Below are positions 1-6,157 of a stretch of DNA of 7,299 nucleotides, in pieces. The notes under the pieces are model-generated. The model saw nothing but the letters and a program-made list of their open reading frames with translations. It had not been told where the DNA came from and did no database searches. The stretch covers positions 1 to 7,299 of the forward strand of contig NZ_SPQM01000192.1 in assembly GCF_004570345.1 (NCBI RefSeq), read 5' to 3'. The DNA is from Blastococcus sp. CT_GayMR20. GTDB taxonomy: Bacteria > Actinomycetota > Actinomycetes > Mycobacteriales > Geodermatophilaceae. A program made the position numbers and the translations under genes. The first letter of the stretch is position 1, and each line of letters starts with the position of its first letter.

Positions 1-86
1 CCCTGCGGCGAAGAGCCCCCGCGGACGGAACGTCACGCCCGCCTCAGGCGTCACCAGGTGTGGAAGTTACGGTTGTGCGGCGGATC

Positions 87-113
87 GTGAGCTCTGGTCA
101 CAATTCGATGACC
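87..113. promoter_or_regulatory. Possible operator: nested inverted repeats
   Basis: GGTCA at 96-100 is mirrored by TGACC at 109-113 with an 8-base spacer. An overlapping pair, GTGA at 87-90 and TCAC at 98-101, shares the middle element. Paired half-sites in relatively AT-rich DNA upstream of a transporter operon fit a dimeric repressor or activator site. The arms are only 4 to 5 bases, and the GTGA/TCAC spacing is one base longer than a standard CRP-type site, so I do not name a regulator. Chance occurrence is quite possible. Confidence 0.25.
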
Positions 114-117
114 TTCG

Positions 118-146
118 TGGTCGCTGTTCCGATGGCTGCCTAGGGT
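118..146 (+). promoter_or_regulatory. Weak candidate sigma-A type promoter
   Basis: TAGGGT at 141-146 matches the TAnnnT form common in actinobacterial -10 boxes. The hexamer 17 bases upstream (118-123, TGGTCG) matches TTGACA at only three of six positions. If real, transcription would start near 152-154, just before the 156-189 stem-loop, leaving a leader of roughly 138 bases. The call rests on position and the -10 box alone and is tentative. Confidence 0.2.
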
Positions 147-155
147 TCACACCGT

Positions 156-189
156 CGTACCAACGGAGGACGCCTGTCCTCCTGGTGTG
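156..189 (+). promoter_or_regulatory. 5' leader stem-loop with paired GGAGGA/TCCTCC
   Basis: The + strand RNA can pair 156-162 with 183-189 (seven pairs, two of them G-U) and 165-170 (GGAGGA) with 177-182 (TCCTCC). This leaves a two-base bulge at 163-164 and a six-base loop at 171-176. The inner stem pairs an SD-like sequence with an anti-SD-like sequence, although no good start codon sits at the right distance from GGAGGA. It may stabilise the 5' end of the mRNA or take part in leader regulation. No known riboswitch class is recognised. Confidence 0.4.
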
Positions 190-213
190 CACCTGCTCGT
201 GACCAATCAGTCG

Positions 214-239
214 TCCGCCGGCCACCCGATGGCCGCGGA
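214..239 (+). promoter_or_regulatory. Second 5' leader stem-loop
   Basis: GGCCA at 220-224 pairs with TGGCC at 230-234 around a five-base loop. The stem extends through C219-G235 and, past a bulged C218, through 214-217 with 236-239, giving ten pairs in all. It lies between the first leader hairpin and the SD of the binding-protein gene. A shorter five-pair stem (257-261 with 268-272) follows. Such stems are common in GC-rich DNA, so function is uncertain. Confidence 0.3.
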
Positions 240-290
240 GAGACCTGTCCGTTCCCCCCGCCGTCGCGCGGGTTGAGGGAGGCATCGCAC

Positions 291-1949
291 GTGAAGTTGA
301 GCAAGCGGAGCAGTTCGCTCGTCGCGACGGCAATCGCCGCCGCGATGCTGATGACCGCCTGTGGCGGTAGCGACGACGAAGGAAGCGGAGAGGACGCCGG
401 GGCAGAGGCCACCGGTGGCACCTTCAGCATCTACATCGGCGAGCCCGAGAACCCGCTGATCCCGGGTAACACCACGGAGAGCGAGGGCCACCAGGTCATC
501 TCGTCCCTGTGGACCGGCCTGGTCGAGTACTCGACGGAGGGTGAGGTCGAGTACACCGGCGTCGCCGAGACGATCGAGAGCGACGACAACACCACCTGGA
601 CCGTCACGCTGAAGGACGGCTGGACCTTCCACGACGGCACCCCGGTGACGTCGCAGTCCTTCGTCGACGCGTGGAACTACACCGCGCTCAGCACGAACGC
701 CCAGGGCGCCTCCTACTTCTTCTCGAACATCGCCGGCTACGGCGACCTGCAGGGCGAGACGGACGACGCCGGCACCCTGGTCACCCCGCCCGCGGCGGAG
801 GAGATGAGCGGCCTCGAGGTCGTCAGCGACACGGAGTTCACCGTCACGCTGGAGACCCCGTTCGCGCAGTTCCCGGTGACCGTCGGCTACAACGCCTTCT
901 ACCCGCTGCCCGAGGCCTTCTTCGAGGACCCCGAGGCCTTCGGCACCAAGCCGATCGGCAACGGCCCGTACCAGGCCGAGGAGGACTTCGTCCCCGGTAC
1001 CGGTTTCACCGTGACCCGGTACGAGGACTACTCCGGCGAGCAGCCCGGCAACGCCGACTCGGTCGAGTTCCGCGTCTACGGCGACCTGAACACCGGGTAC
1101 ACCGATGTGCAGGGCGGCAACCTCGACGTGCTCCCCGACATGCCGACCGACGCCCTGCAGTCGGCGCCGGACGAGTTCGGTGACCGCTTCCTCGAGGCGC
1201 CGTCGTCCGGGTTCCAGTACCTGGGCATCCCGACCTACGACCCGCGGTACGCCGACAAGCGGGTGCGTCAGGCGCTGTCCATGGCGATCGACCGCCAGTC
1301 CATCGCGGACGCCATCTTCGCCGGCGGTCGCACCCCGGCCGACTCGGTCGTCGCCCCGGTCGTCGAGGGCTACCGCGAGGGTGCCTGCGAGTACTGCACC
1401 CTCGACGTCGAGCGCGCCAACGAGCTGCTCGACGAGGCCGGGTTCGACAAGAGCCAGCCGGTCGAGCTGTGGTTCAACGCCGGTGCCGGTCACGACGCCT
1501 ACATCCAGGCGGTCGGCAACCAGCTCCGCACGAACCTCGGTCTCGAGTACGTCCTCCGCGGCGAGCTGGACTTCTCCGAGTACCTGCCCCTGCAGGACGA
1601 GAAGGGCATGACCGGCCCGTTCCGCCTCGGCTGGAGCATGGACTACCCCAGCCCGCAGAACTACCTCGAGCCGCTCTACTCCACCTCGGCCCTGCCGCCG
1701 GCGGGTTCGAACACGTCGTTCTACTCGAACCCCGAGTTCGACGCGCTGATCGACGAGGGCAACTCGGCGGGCAGCAACGAGGAGGCCATCGAGCTGTACA
1801 ACCAGGCCGAGGACCTGCTCCTGGAGGACATGCCGATCATCCCGATGTTCTACGAGCTGGAGCAGGCTGTTCACTCGGAGAACGTCAGCGACGTCGTGAT
1901 CGATGTCTTCGGTGACATCGACGTCGCCTCGGTGACCGTCAACAGCTGA
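291..1949 (+). CDS. Peptide ABC transporter substrate-binding lipoprotein (SBP_bac_5 family)
   Basis: This is the extracytoplasmic solute receptor of an Opp/Dpp-type importer; it binds the substrate and delivers it to the permeases. The 552-residue product has a basic N-terminus (KLSKR), a hydrophobic segment at residues 9-22 and a lipobox ending M-T-A-C24, so Cys24 should be lipidated after signal peptidase II cleavage. A Gly/Ser/Asp/Glu linker (25-42) precedes the mature domain at about 43-545. Family hallmarks include GGTFSIYIGEP near 42-52, LKDGWTFHDGTPVT near 107-120 and VRQALSMAIDR near 325-335. I chose GTG at 291 because GAGGGAGG (275-282) lies eight bases upstream; TTG at 273 would add six residues and lose the SD. 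Residues 366-369 form a CxxC. Cluster C peptide receptors are typically 500-600 residues. The substrate is inferred to be a peptide, and other small solutes remain possible. Confidence 0.96.
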   Translation: MKLSKRSSSLVATAIAAAMLMTACGGSDDEGSGEDAGAEATGGTFSIYIGEPENPLIPGNTTESEGHQVISSLWTGLVEYSTEGEVEYTGVAETIESDDNTTWTVTLKDGWTFHDGTPVTSQSFVDAWNYTALSTNAQGASYFFSNIAGYGDLQGETDDAGTLVTPPAAEEMSGLEVVSDTEFTVTLETPFAQFPVTVGYNAFYPLPEAFFEDPEAFGTKPIGNGPYQAEEDFVPGTGFTVTRYEDYSGEQPGNADSVEFRVYGDLNTGYTDVQGGNLDVLPDMPTDALQSAPDEFGDRFLEAPSSGFQYLGIPTYDPRYADKRVRQALSMAIDRQSIADAIFAGGRTPADSVVAPVVEGYREGACEYCTLDVERANELLDEAGFDKSQPVELWFNAGAGHDAYIQAVGNQLRTNLGLEYVLRGELDFSEYLPLQDEKGMTGPFRLGWSMDYPSPQNYLEPLYSTSALPPAGSNTSFYSNPEFDALIDEGNSAGSNEEAIELYNQAEDLLLEDMPIIPMFYELEQAVHSENVSDVVIDVFGDIDVASVTVNS

Positions 1950-1970
1950 CCCTCCGTACCACCGCACGGC

Positions 1971-2016
1971 GACCGCCGGGGGTGCCTGCCCGATCGGGCA
2001 GGTGTCCCCGGCGGTT
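1971..2016 (+). terminator. Long intercistronic hairpin after the binding-protein gene
   Basis: Starting 21 bases after the stop codon, the + strand RNA can form 21 uninterrupted pairs (1971-1991 with 1996-2016) closed by a GATC loop. Four pairs are G-U, at 1971, 1982, 1983 and 1984. These wobbles pair only in the + transcript; in the opposite RNA they would be C-A mismatches, so the hairpin is specific to the operon's direction. No T-run follows, so it is not a classic intrinsic terminator. It may act as a partial terminator or as a barrier protecting the 3' end of the binding-protein mRNA, as proposed for other importers in which the receptor is made in excess. Confidence 0.75.
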
Positions 2017-2045
2017 CGCCGCTCGGACAGTCCCGCATGATGGAC

Positions 2046-2081
2046 GACGTACCGCCGCCCGAGACCCGGGCGGCGTGCGTC
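2046..2081 (+). promoter_or_regulatory. Second intercistronic hairpin beside the permease SD
   Basis: CGCCGCCCG at 2053-2061 pairs with CGGGCGGCG at 2067-2075 (nine pairs, five-base loop). After a small internal loop, 2046-2050 pairs with 2077-2081 (five pairs, one G-U). It ends seven bases before GAGGAGG (2088-2094), the SD of the next gene, and leaves that SD exposed. It may add to termination or mRNA processing between the receptor gene and the permease genes, or shape translation initiation. No T-run follows. Confidence 0.55.
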
Positions 2082-2097
2082 CTGACCGAGGAGGGAC

Positions 2098-3021
2098 ATG
2101 GGCCGCTACATCGCCCGCCGCCTTCTGCTCACCATCCCGGTCCTGATCGGGGCCTCGTTCCTGATCTTCGCGATGGTGTACGCACTGCCCGGCGACCCGA
2201 TCCGGGCGCTGGCCGGCGACCGGCCGCTGTCGGCGGCGGTCATGGCGCAGCTGCGCGACGACTTCAACCTCAACGACCCGCTGTGGTTGCAGTACGTGAA
2301 GTACCTCGGGGACCTGGTCCAGGGTGACTTCGGGACGGACTTCCGCGGCCGCGACGTCCTCGAGACGATCCTCCAGCGCCTGCCGGTGACCGCGACCCTG
2401 GCCGCCGTGGCCGTCTTCTTCGAGATCGTGATCGGGATCGTCGCCGGCGTGCTGGCCGGGATCCGCAAGAACGGCTTCTTCGACAACGTCGTGCTGGTGA
2501 GCACCACCCTGGTCGTGTCCATCCCGATCCTGGTGCTGGCGTTCGTCTCCCAGTACGTCTTCGGCCTCAAGCTGGGCTGGTTCCCGATCGCCGGCATCTC
2601 CGAGGGCCTGTACAGCTACATCCTCCCCGGGCTCGTGCTCGCCTCCGGATCGCTGGCCTACGTGGCGCGGCTGACCCGCACGAGCATCGCCGAGAACATG
2701 CGGGCCGACTACGTGCGCACCGCGCGGGCCAAGGGACTGCCGAACAAGACGGTCATCGTCCGGCACACGCTGCGCAACAGCCTGATCCCCGTGGTGACCT
2801 TCATCGGTGCCGATGTCGGCACGCTCATGGGCGGCGCCATCGTCACCGAGACGATCTTCAACCTGCCCGGCATCGGGCGGTCGGTCTTCGACTCGGTCCG
2901 CGCGCAGGAGGGTGCGGTCGTGGTCGGCATCGTCACCCTGATGGTGTTCTTCTTCATCTTCTTCAACCTGGTCGTGGACGTGCTCTACGCCGTCCTCGAC
3001 CCGAGGATCCGTTATGACTGA
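2098..3021 (+). CDS. Peptide ABC transporter permease, DppB/OppB type (first pair)
   Basis: This is an integral membrane subunit forming half of the translocation path. The 307 residues match the usual length of about 305-340. About six membrane segments are visible (roughly 9-29, 99-121, 130-153, 174-190, 231-251 and 274-297). The N-terminus MGRYIARRLLLTIPVLIG and the P31-G-D-P34 motif after the first helix are typical of DppB/OppB. The cytoplasmic EAA loop, which docks onto the ATPase, is at about 203-230 (YVRTARAKGLP, then RNSLIP). The C-terminus ends in the family motif LDPR. ATG at 2098 is chosen because GAGGAGG at 2088-2094 sits three bases upstream and the protein then begins exactly at the family N-terminus; an ATG at 2037 is in another frame. 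The gene overlaps the next by eight bases. Confidence 0.95.
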   Translation: MGRYIARRLLLTIPVLIGASFLIFAMVYALPGDPIRALAGDRPLSAAVMAQLRDDFNLNDPLWLQYVKYLGDLVQGDFGTDFRGRDVLETILQRLPVTATLAAVAVFFEIVIGIVAGVLAGIRKNGFFDNVVLVSTTLVVSIPILVLAFVSQYVFGLKLGWFPIAGISEGLYSYILPGLVLASGSLAYVARLTRTSIAENMRADYVRTARAKGLPNKTVIVRHTLRNSLIPVVTFIGADVGTLMGGAIVTETIFNLPGIGRSVFDSVRAQEGAVVVGIVTLMVFFFIFFNLVVDVLYAVLDPRIRYD

Positions 3022-3970
3022 ATCGCAGCAGCAGCAGGACCTGCGGCACGACGAGGTCCAGGCGGGGACGACGACGGGCCTCGCCTCGCCGTCGGTCGAC
3101 GTCACCAGCGACCGCCAGAACAGCCTCTGGAGCGACGCCTGGGGCCAGCTCAAGCGCAACGTGCTGTTCTGGATCGGCGCGGTCCTGTGCGTGCTGTTCC
3201 TCGCGATGGCGCTGTTCCCGTCGGTGTTCGCCCGCGGGGCCGACCCACGCGCGTGCGACCTGGCCAACTCCAACGAGACGCCGTCGGCCGACCACTGGCT
3301 GGGGTACGACCTGCAGGGCTGCGACTACCTGGCCAACGTCGTCTACGGGGCGCGCAACTCGCTGCTCATCGGCGTGCTGGCGGTGCTGGGCGTCCTGGTG
3401 CTCGGGGTCGTCGTGGGCGCCATCGCCGGGTTCTACGGCCGCTTCACCGACAGCCTGCTGTCCCGGCTGACCGACATCTTCTACGCACTGCCCACGGTCC
3501 TCGGGGCGCTGGTCCTGCTGCGCACCGGTGTCCTCGGCGACCGCGGGCCGCGGGCGGTGGCGATCGCGCTGGCGCTGTTCAGCTGGATGACCGCCATGCG
3601 GCTCGTGCGCTCTCAGGTGATCGCGGTGAAGAGCTCGGACTACGTCGCCGCCGCGCGGGCGATGGGCGCCTCCGACGTCCGGATCCTGGTCCGCCACATC
3701 CTGCCCAACGCCGTCGCGCCGGTGCTCGTGTTCGCGACGATCACGATCGGCGTCCTGATCGCGGCCGAGGCGACGCTGACCTACCTCGGCGTCGGGTTGC
3801 AGGCGCCGGCCATCTCCTGGGGGCTGCAGATCGCCCAGGGGCAGGCACTGCTGCGGACCGCACCGCACCTGGTGCTGTTCCCGAGCATCATCCTGACCCT
3901 GACGGTGATGGCCTTCATCCTCATGGGCGACGCCCTGCGTGACGCCCTCGACCCGAGGCAGCGCTCATGA
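3014..3970 (+). CDS. Peptide ABC transporter permease, DppC/OppC type (first pair)
   Basis: This is the second membrane half of the channel, partner of the preceding DppB-type subunit. The 318 residues comprise a polar cytoplasmic N-terminal tail of about 45 residues (with four consecutive Gln encoded by four CAG codons), a first helix at about 51-73, and an extracytoplasmic loop with the family pattern HWLGYDLQGCDY. Further helices lie at about 115-139, 155-170, 181-201, 232-255 and 287-306. The EAA loop is near 208-236 (YVAAARAMGAS, then LPNAVAP). Cys81 and Cys103 lie in the same external loop and could form a disulfide; Cys103 replaces the Arg of the common GRD pattern. The start at 3014 has GAGGA at 3003-3007, six bases upstream, and overlaps the previous stop (ATGACTGA). 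The stop shares ATGA with the next gene. Confidence 0.95.
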   Translation: MTESQQQQDLRHDEVQAGTTTGLASPSVDVTSDRQNSLWSDAWGQLKRNVLFWIGAVLCVLFLAMALFPSVFARGADPRACDLANSNETPSADHWLGYDLQGCDYLANVVYGARNSLLIGVLAVLGVLVLGVVVGAIAGFYGRFTDSLLSRLTDIFYALPTVLGALVLLRTGVLGDRGPRAVAIALALFSWMTAMRLVRSQVIAVKSSDYVAAARAMGASDVRILVRHILPNAVAPVLVFATITIGVLIAAEATLTYLGVGLQAPAISWGLQIAQGQALLRTAPHLVLFPSIILTLTVMAFILMGDALRDALDPRQRS

Positions 3971-5019
3971 CCATCCTGTCCAGCTCGGAGCTCGAGAACA
4001 CCCGCGGCGGGCCCGGGGCGCCGATCCTCGAGGTGAACGACCTCCACGTCGAGTTCCGCACCCGCGCCGGCGTGACCAACGCCGTCAACGGCATCAGCTA
4101 CAACGTCTCCGCGGGGGAGACCCTCGCGATCCTGGGTGAGTCCGGCTCCGGGAAGTCGGTGTCCGCCCAGGCGATCATGGGGATCCTCGACACCCCGCCG
4201 GCGCAGATCCCGCACGGCGAGATCTTCTTCGAGGGCCGCAACCTGCTCACGCTGCCCGCCGAGGAGGCGCGGCGGGTCCGGGGCCCCGGCATCTCGATGA
4301 TCTTCCAGGACGCGCTGTCCTCGCTGAACCCCGTCTACAGCGTCGGCTTCCAGATCGGCGAGATGTTCCGCGCGCACCGCGGCACCTCGAAGAAGGAGGC
4401 CAAGCAGCTGGCCATCGAGCTGATGGACCGCGTGCGCATCCCGGCCGCGGCCCAGCGGGTCGACGACTACCCGCACCAGTTCTCCGGCGGCATGCGGCAG
4501 CGCGTGATGATCGCGATGGCCATCGCGCTCGACCCCAAGATCCTGATCGCCGACGAGCCGACGACGGCGCTCGACGTGACGGTGCAGGCGCAGGTCATGG
4601 ACCTGCTCAAGGACCTCCAGCGCGAGACCGGGATGGGCCTGATCCTCATCACCCACGACCTCGGCGTCGTGAACGAGGTCGCCGACTCGGTGGCGGTCAT
4701 GTACGCCGGCCGGATCGTCGAGCGCGGCACCGTGGACGACGTCTTCGACAACCCGGCCCACCCCTACACCGACGGCCTGATGAGCTCCGTGCCCCAGGTC
4801 GAGGCGAAGGGCGGCCGGCTGCTGCCGATCACCGGCCAGCCGCCGAGCCTGGCGAGGATCCCGTCGGGCTGCCCGTTCCACCCGCGGTGCCCGCGCCGGC
4901 GCATCGGCGCCGAGGCGCTCCCGGGCCGCGACTGCGCCGCCGACGTCCCGCCGCTGCGGGTCGTGGTCCCCGGCCGGCAGGCGGCCTGCCACTACAGCGA
5001 GGAGGTCCTCGGTGTCTGA
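3967..5019 (+). CDS. Peptide ABC transporter ATP-binding protein, DppD/OppD type
   Basis: This is one of the two cytoplasmic ATPases that power import. In its 350 residues I see Walker A GESGSGKS (57-64), the Q-loop Gln114, signature FSGGM (172-176), Walker B ILIADEP with catalytic Glu197, D-loop ALD (201-203) and switch His230. The C-terminal oligopeptide-transporter domain (about 250-343) holds four cysteines, 302, 308, 323 and 341. In several Opp/Dpp ATPases this set is reported, as I recall it, to bind a [4Fe-4S] cluster. The spacing here is C-x5-C-x14-C-x17-C, eight residues longer in the middle than in the partner ATPase. The start overlaps the DppC-type stop as ATGA, with GAGG at 3955-3958 as SD. 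It is probably co-translated with its neighbours and pairs with the next gene as a heterodimer. Confidence 0.96.
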   Translation: MTILSSSELENTRGGPGAPILEVNDLHVEFRTRAGVTNAVNGISYNVSAGETLAILGESGSGKSVSAQAIMGILDTPPAQIPHGEIFFEGRNLLTLPAEEARRVRGPGISMIFQDALSSLNPVYSVGFQIGEMFRAHRGTSKKEAKQLAIELMDRVRIPAAAQRVDDYPHQFSGGMRQRVMIAMAIALDPKILIADEPTTALDVTVQAQVMDLLKDLQRETGMGLILITHDLGVVNEVADSVAVMYAGRIVERGTVDDVFDNPAHPYTDGLMSSVPQVEAKGGRLLPITGQPPSLARIPSGCPFHPRCPRRRIGAEALPGRDCAADVPPLRVVVPGRQAACHYSEEVLGV

Positions 5020-6094
5020 CGACAGCCGGACCGATGCGGAGGTCGACGCCGCCCTCACGGCGGCCGCCCCGCCGACCGAGCCCACCGGTGAGCCCCTGCT
5101 CGAGCTGAAGGGCCTGAAGAAGCACTTCCCGCTGACGCAGGGGATCGTCTTCAAGCGGACCATCGGTCACGTCCGGGCCGTGGACGGCGTGAACCTGCGG
5201 CTGGGCCGGGGCGAGACCCTCGGGCTCGTCGGGGAGTCCGGCTGCGGCAAGTCGACGGTGTCGAAGCTGCTGGTGGCGCTGGAGAAGCCGACCGAGGGCC
5301 AGATCATCTACAAGGGCCGGGACGTCGCGAAGATGGGCGGCCGCGAGCTCAAGCGGTACCGCCGCGAGGTCCAGATCATCTTCCAGGACCCCTACGCGTC
5401 GCTGAACCCGCGGATGACCGCCGGCGACATCGTCGCGGAGGGCTGGTCGGTGCACCCGGACATCGCCCCGCGCAAGGGCCGGCTCCAGCGCACCCAGGAG
5501 CTGCTCGACCGGGTGGGGCTCAACCCCGACTTCGTGAACCGCTACCCGCACCAGTTCTCCGGCGGCCAGCGCCAGCGCATCGGCATCGCCCGGGCCCTGG
5601 CCCTGCAGCCGGAGATCATCGTCTGCGACGAGCCGGTCTCGGCGCTCGACGTCTCGGTGCAGGCGCAGGTGGTCAACCTGCTCGAGGACCTGCAGGACGA
5701 CTTCGGCCTCTCCTACCTGTTCATCGCCCACGACCTGTCGGTGGTGCGCCACATCTCCGACCGCGTCGCGGTGATGTACCTGGGCAGCATCGTGGAGGAG
5801 GGCACCGACCTGGACGTCTACGGGTCGCCGTCGCACCCGTACACGCAGGCGCTCCTGTCGTCGGTCCCGGTCCACCAGCCGCAGCTGCGCGGCCTCAAGG
5901 AGCGGATCCTGCTCACCGGTGACGTGCCCAGCCCGGCCAACCCGCCCTCGGGCTGCCGGTTCCGCACGCGCTGCTGGAAGGCCCAGGACATCTGCGCCAC
6001 CGAGCCGCCGGCGCTCGTCGACCGCGGTCAGGGGCACGCGTCGGCATGCCACTTCGCCGAGGCGCGCGCGGTGGTCCCGACCGAATCCGCCTGA
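5012..6094 (+). CDS. Peptide ABC transporter ATP-binding protein, DppF/OppF type
   Basis: This is the second ATPase, expected to form a heterodimer with the DppD-type subunit at the membrane. It has 360 residues. A low-complexity Ala/Pro/Thr N-terminal tail (about 1-27) precedes the domain opening [12 protein letters not shown], typical of OppF. Walker A GESGCGKS is at 74-81, the Q-loop Gln at 125, signature FSGGQ at 182-186, Walker B IIVCDEP with Glu207, D-loop ALD at 211-213 and the switch His at 240. The C-terminal cysteine domain has C315-x5-C321-x6-C328-x17-C346, the usual spacing. GTG at 5012 is supported by the strong SD GAGGAGGT (4999-5006), five bases upstream, and overlaps the preceding stop by eight bases. 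All ATPase motifs look intact. Confidence 0.96.
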   Translation: MSDDSRTDAEVDAALTAAAPPTEPTGEPLLELKGLKKHFPLTQGIVFKRTIGHVRAVDGVNLRLGRGETLGLVGESGCGKSTVSKLLVALEKPTEGQIIYKGRDVAKMGGRELKRYRREVQIIFQDPYASLNPRMTAGDIVAEGWSVHPDIAPRKGRLQRTQELLDRVGLNPDFVNRYPHQFSGGQRQRIGIARALALQPEIIVCDEPVSALDVSVQAQVVNLLEDLQDDFGLSYLFIAHDLSVVRHISDRVAVMYLGSIVEEGTDLDVYGSPSHPYTQALLSSVPVHQPQLRGLKERILLTGDVPSPANPPSGCRFRTRCWKAQDICATEPPALVDRGQGHASACHFAEARAVVPTESA

Positions 6095-6157
6095 CCGCCG
6101 TCCGTCCATCCGGGGGTCCACGCCCCCGGTCGTCACACCAGCGAGCGGAGGGGATCC
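6095..6157 (+). promoter_or_regulatory. 63-base spacer with small hairpin and SD
   Basis: This is the only gap longer than 20 bases after the first permease. CCGGGGG at 6110-6116 pairs with CCCCCGG at 6123-6129 around a six-base loop. There is no T-run, so it could be a weak terminator, a processing site or nothing. GGAGGGG at 6147-6153 is the SD for the GTG at 6158. I see no clear promoter, so readthrough from the ATPase genes is the simplest expectation. Confidence 0.45.

Larger units (their letters stand above)
1..290. other. Noncoding leader region upstream of the binding-protein gene
   Basis: No convincing gene lies here. The three + frames are short, begin outside the window and meet stops at 88-90, 141-143 and 199-201; none resembles a protein I recognise. 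The minus-strand frames are shadows running out of the downstream gene. The stretch around 60-130 is less GC-rich than its surroundings, which fits promoter DNA. The rest, from about 150 to the start at 291, looks like a 5' untranslated leader that can fold into local stem-loops (156-189, 214-239 and a weaker 257-272). The hexamer CGTCAC occurs twice as a direct repeat at 31-36 and 49-54, for which I have no interpretation. Confidence 0.7.

Noticed and set aside
86..102. CRP/GlxR-like site (CGTGA then TCACA)
   Set aside because: The half-site spacing is seven bases rather than six and the first half-site deviates from TGTGA, so it does not meet the consensus.
185..202. A tiny upstream frame, GTG at 185, encoding M-C-T-C-S, reminiscent of cysteine-responsive leader peptides
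   Set aside because: The GTG is 14 bases from GGAGGA, which is itself paired in a hairpin, and the frame has five codons with only two Cys. There is not enough to call a leader peptide.
156..2053. The hexamer CGTACC in three noncoding places (156-161, 1955-1960, 2048-2053)
   Set aside because: The hexamer also occurs inside coding sequence (for example near 964-969), and six bases is too short for a claim.
207..2099. A 630-codon open frame on the minus strand opposite the receptor gene
   Set aside because: Long antisense frames are expected opposite GC-biased coding DNA. Its product is a low-complexity run of Val, Arg, Asp, Leu and Gly with no domain, while the + frame has a full family match.
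2037..2327. A 96-codon + strand frame starting ATG at 2037 in the intercistronic spacer
   Set aside because: It has no SD, runs through the second hairpin and overlaps the permease out of frame. Its downstream part is a frame-shifted shadow of the permease.
1939..5163. Further long minus-strand frames at 1939-3273, 2963-3868 and 3781-5163
   Set aside because: All lie opposite well-supported permease or ATPase genes, are rich in His, Arg, Asp and Gln repeats, and show no protein family features.
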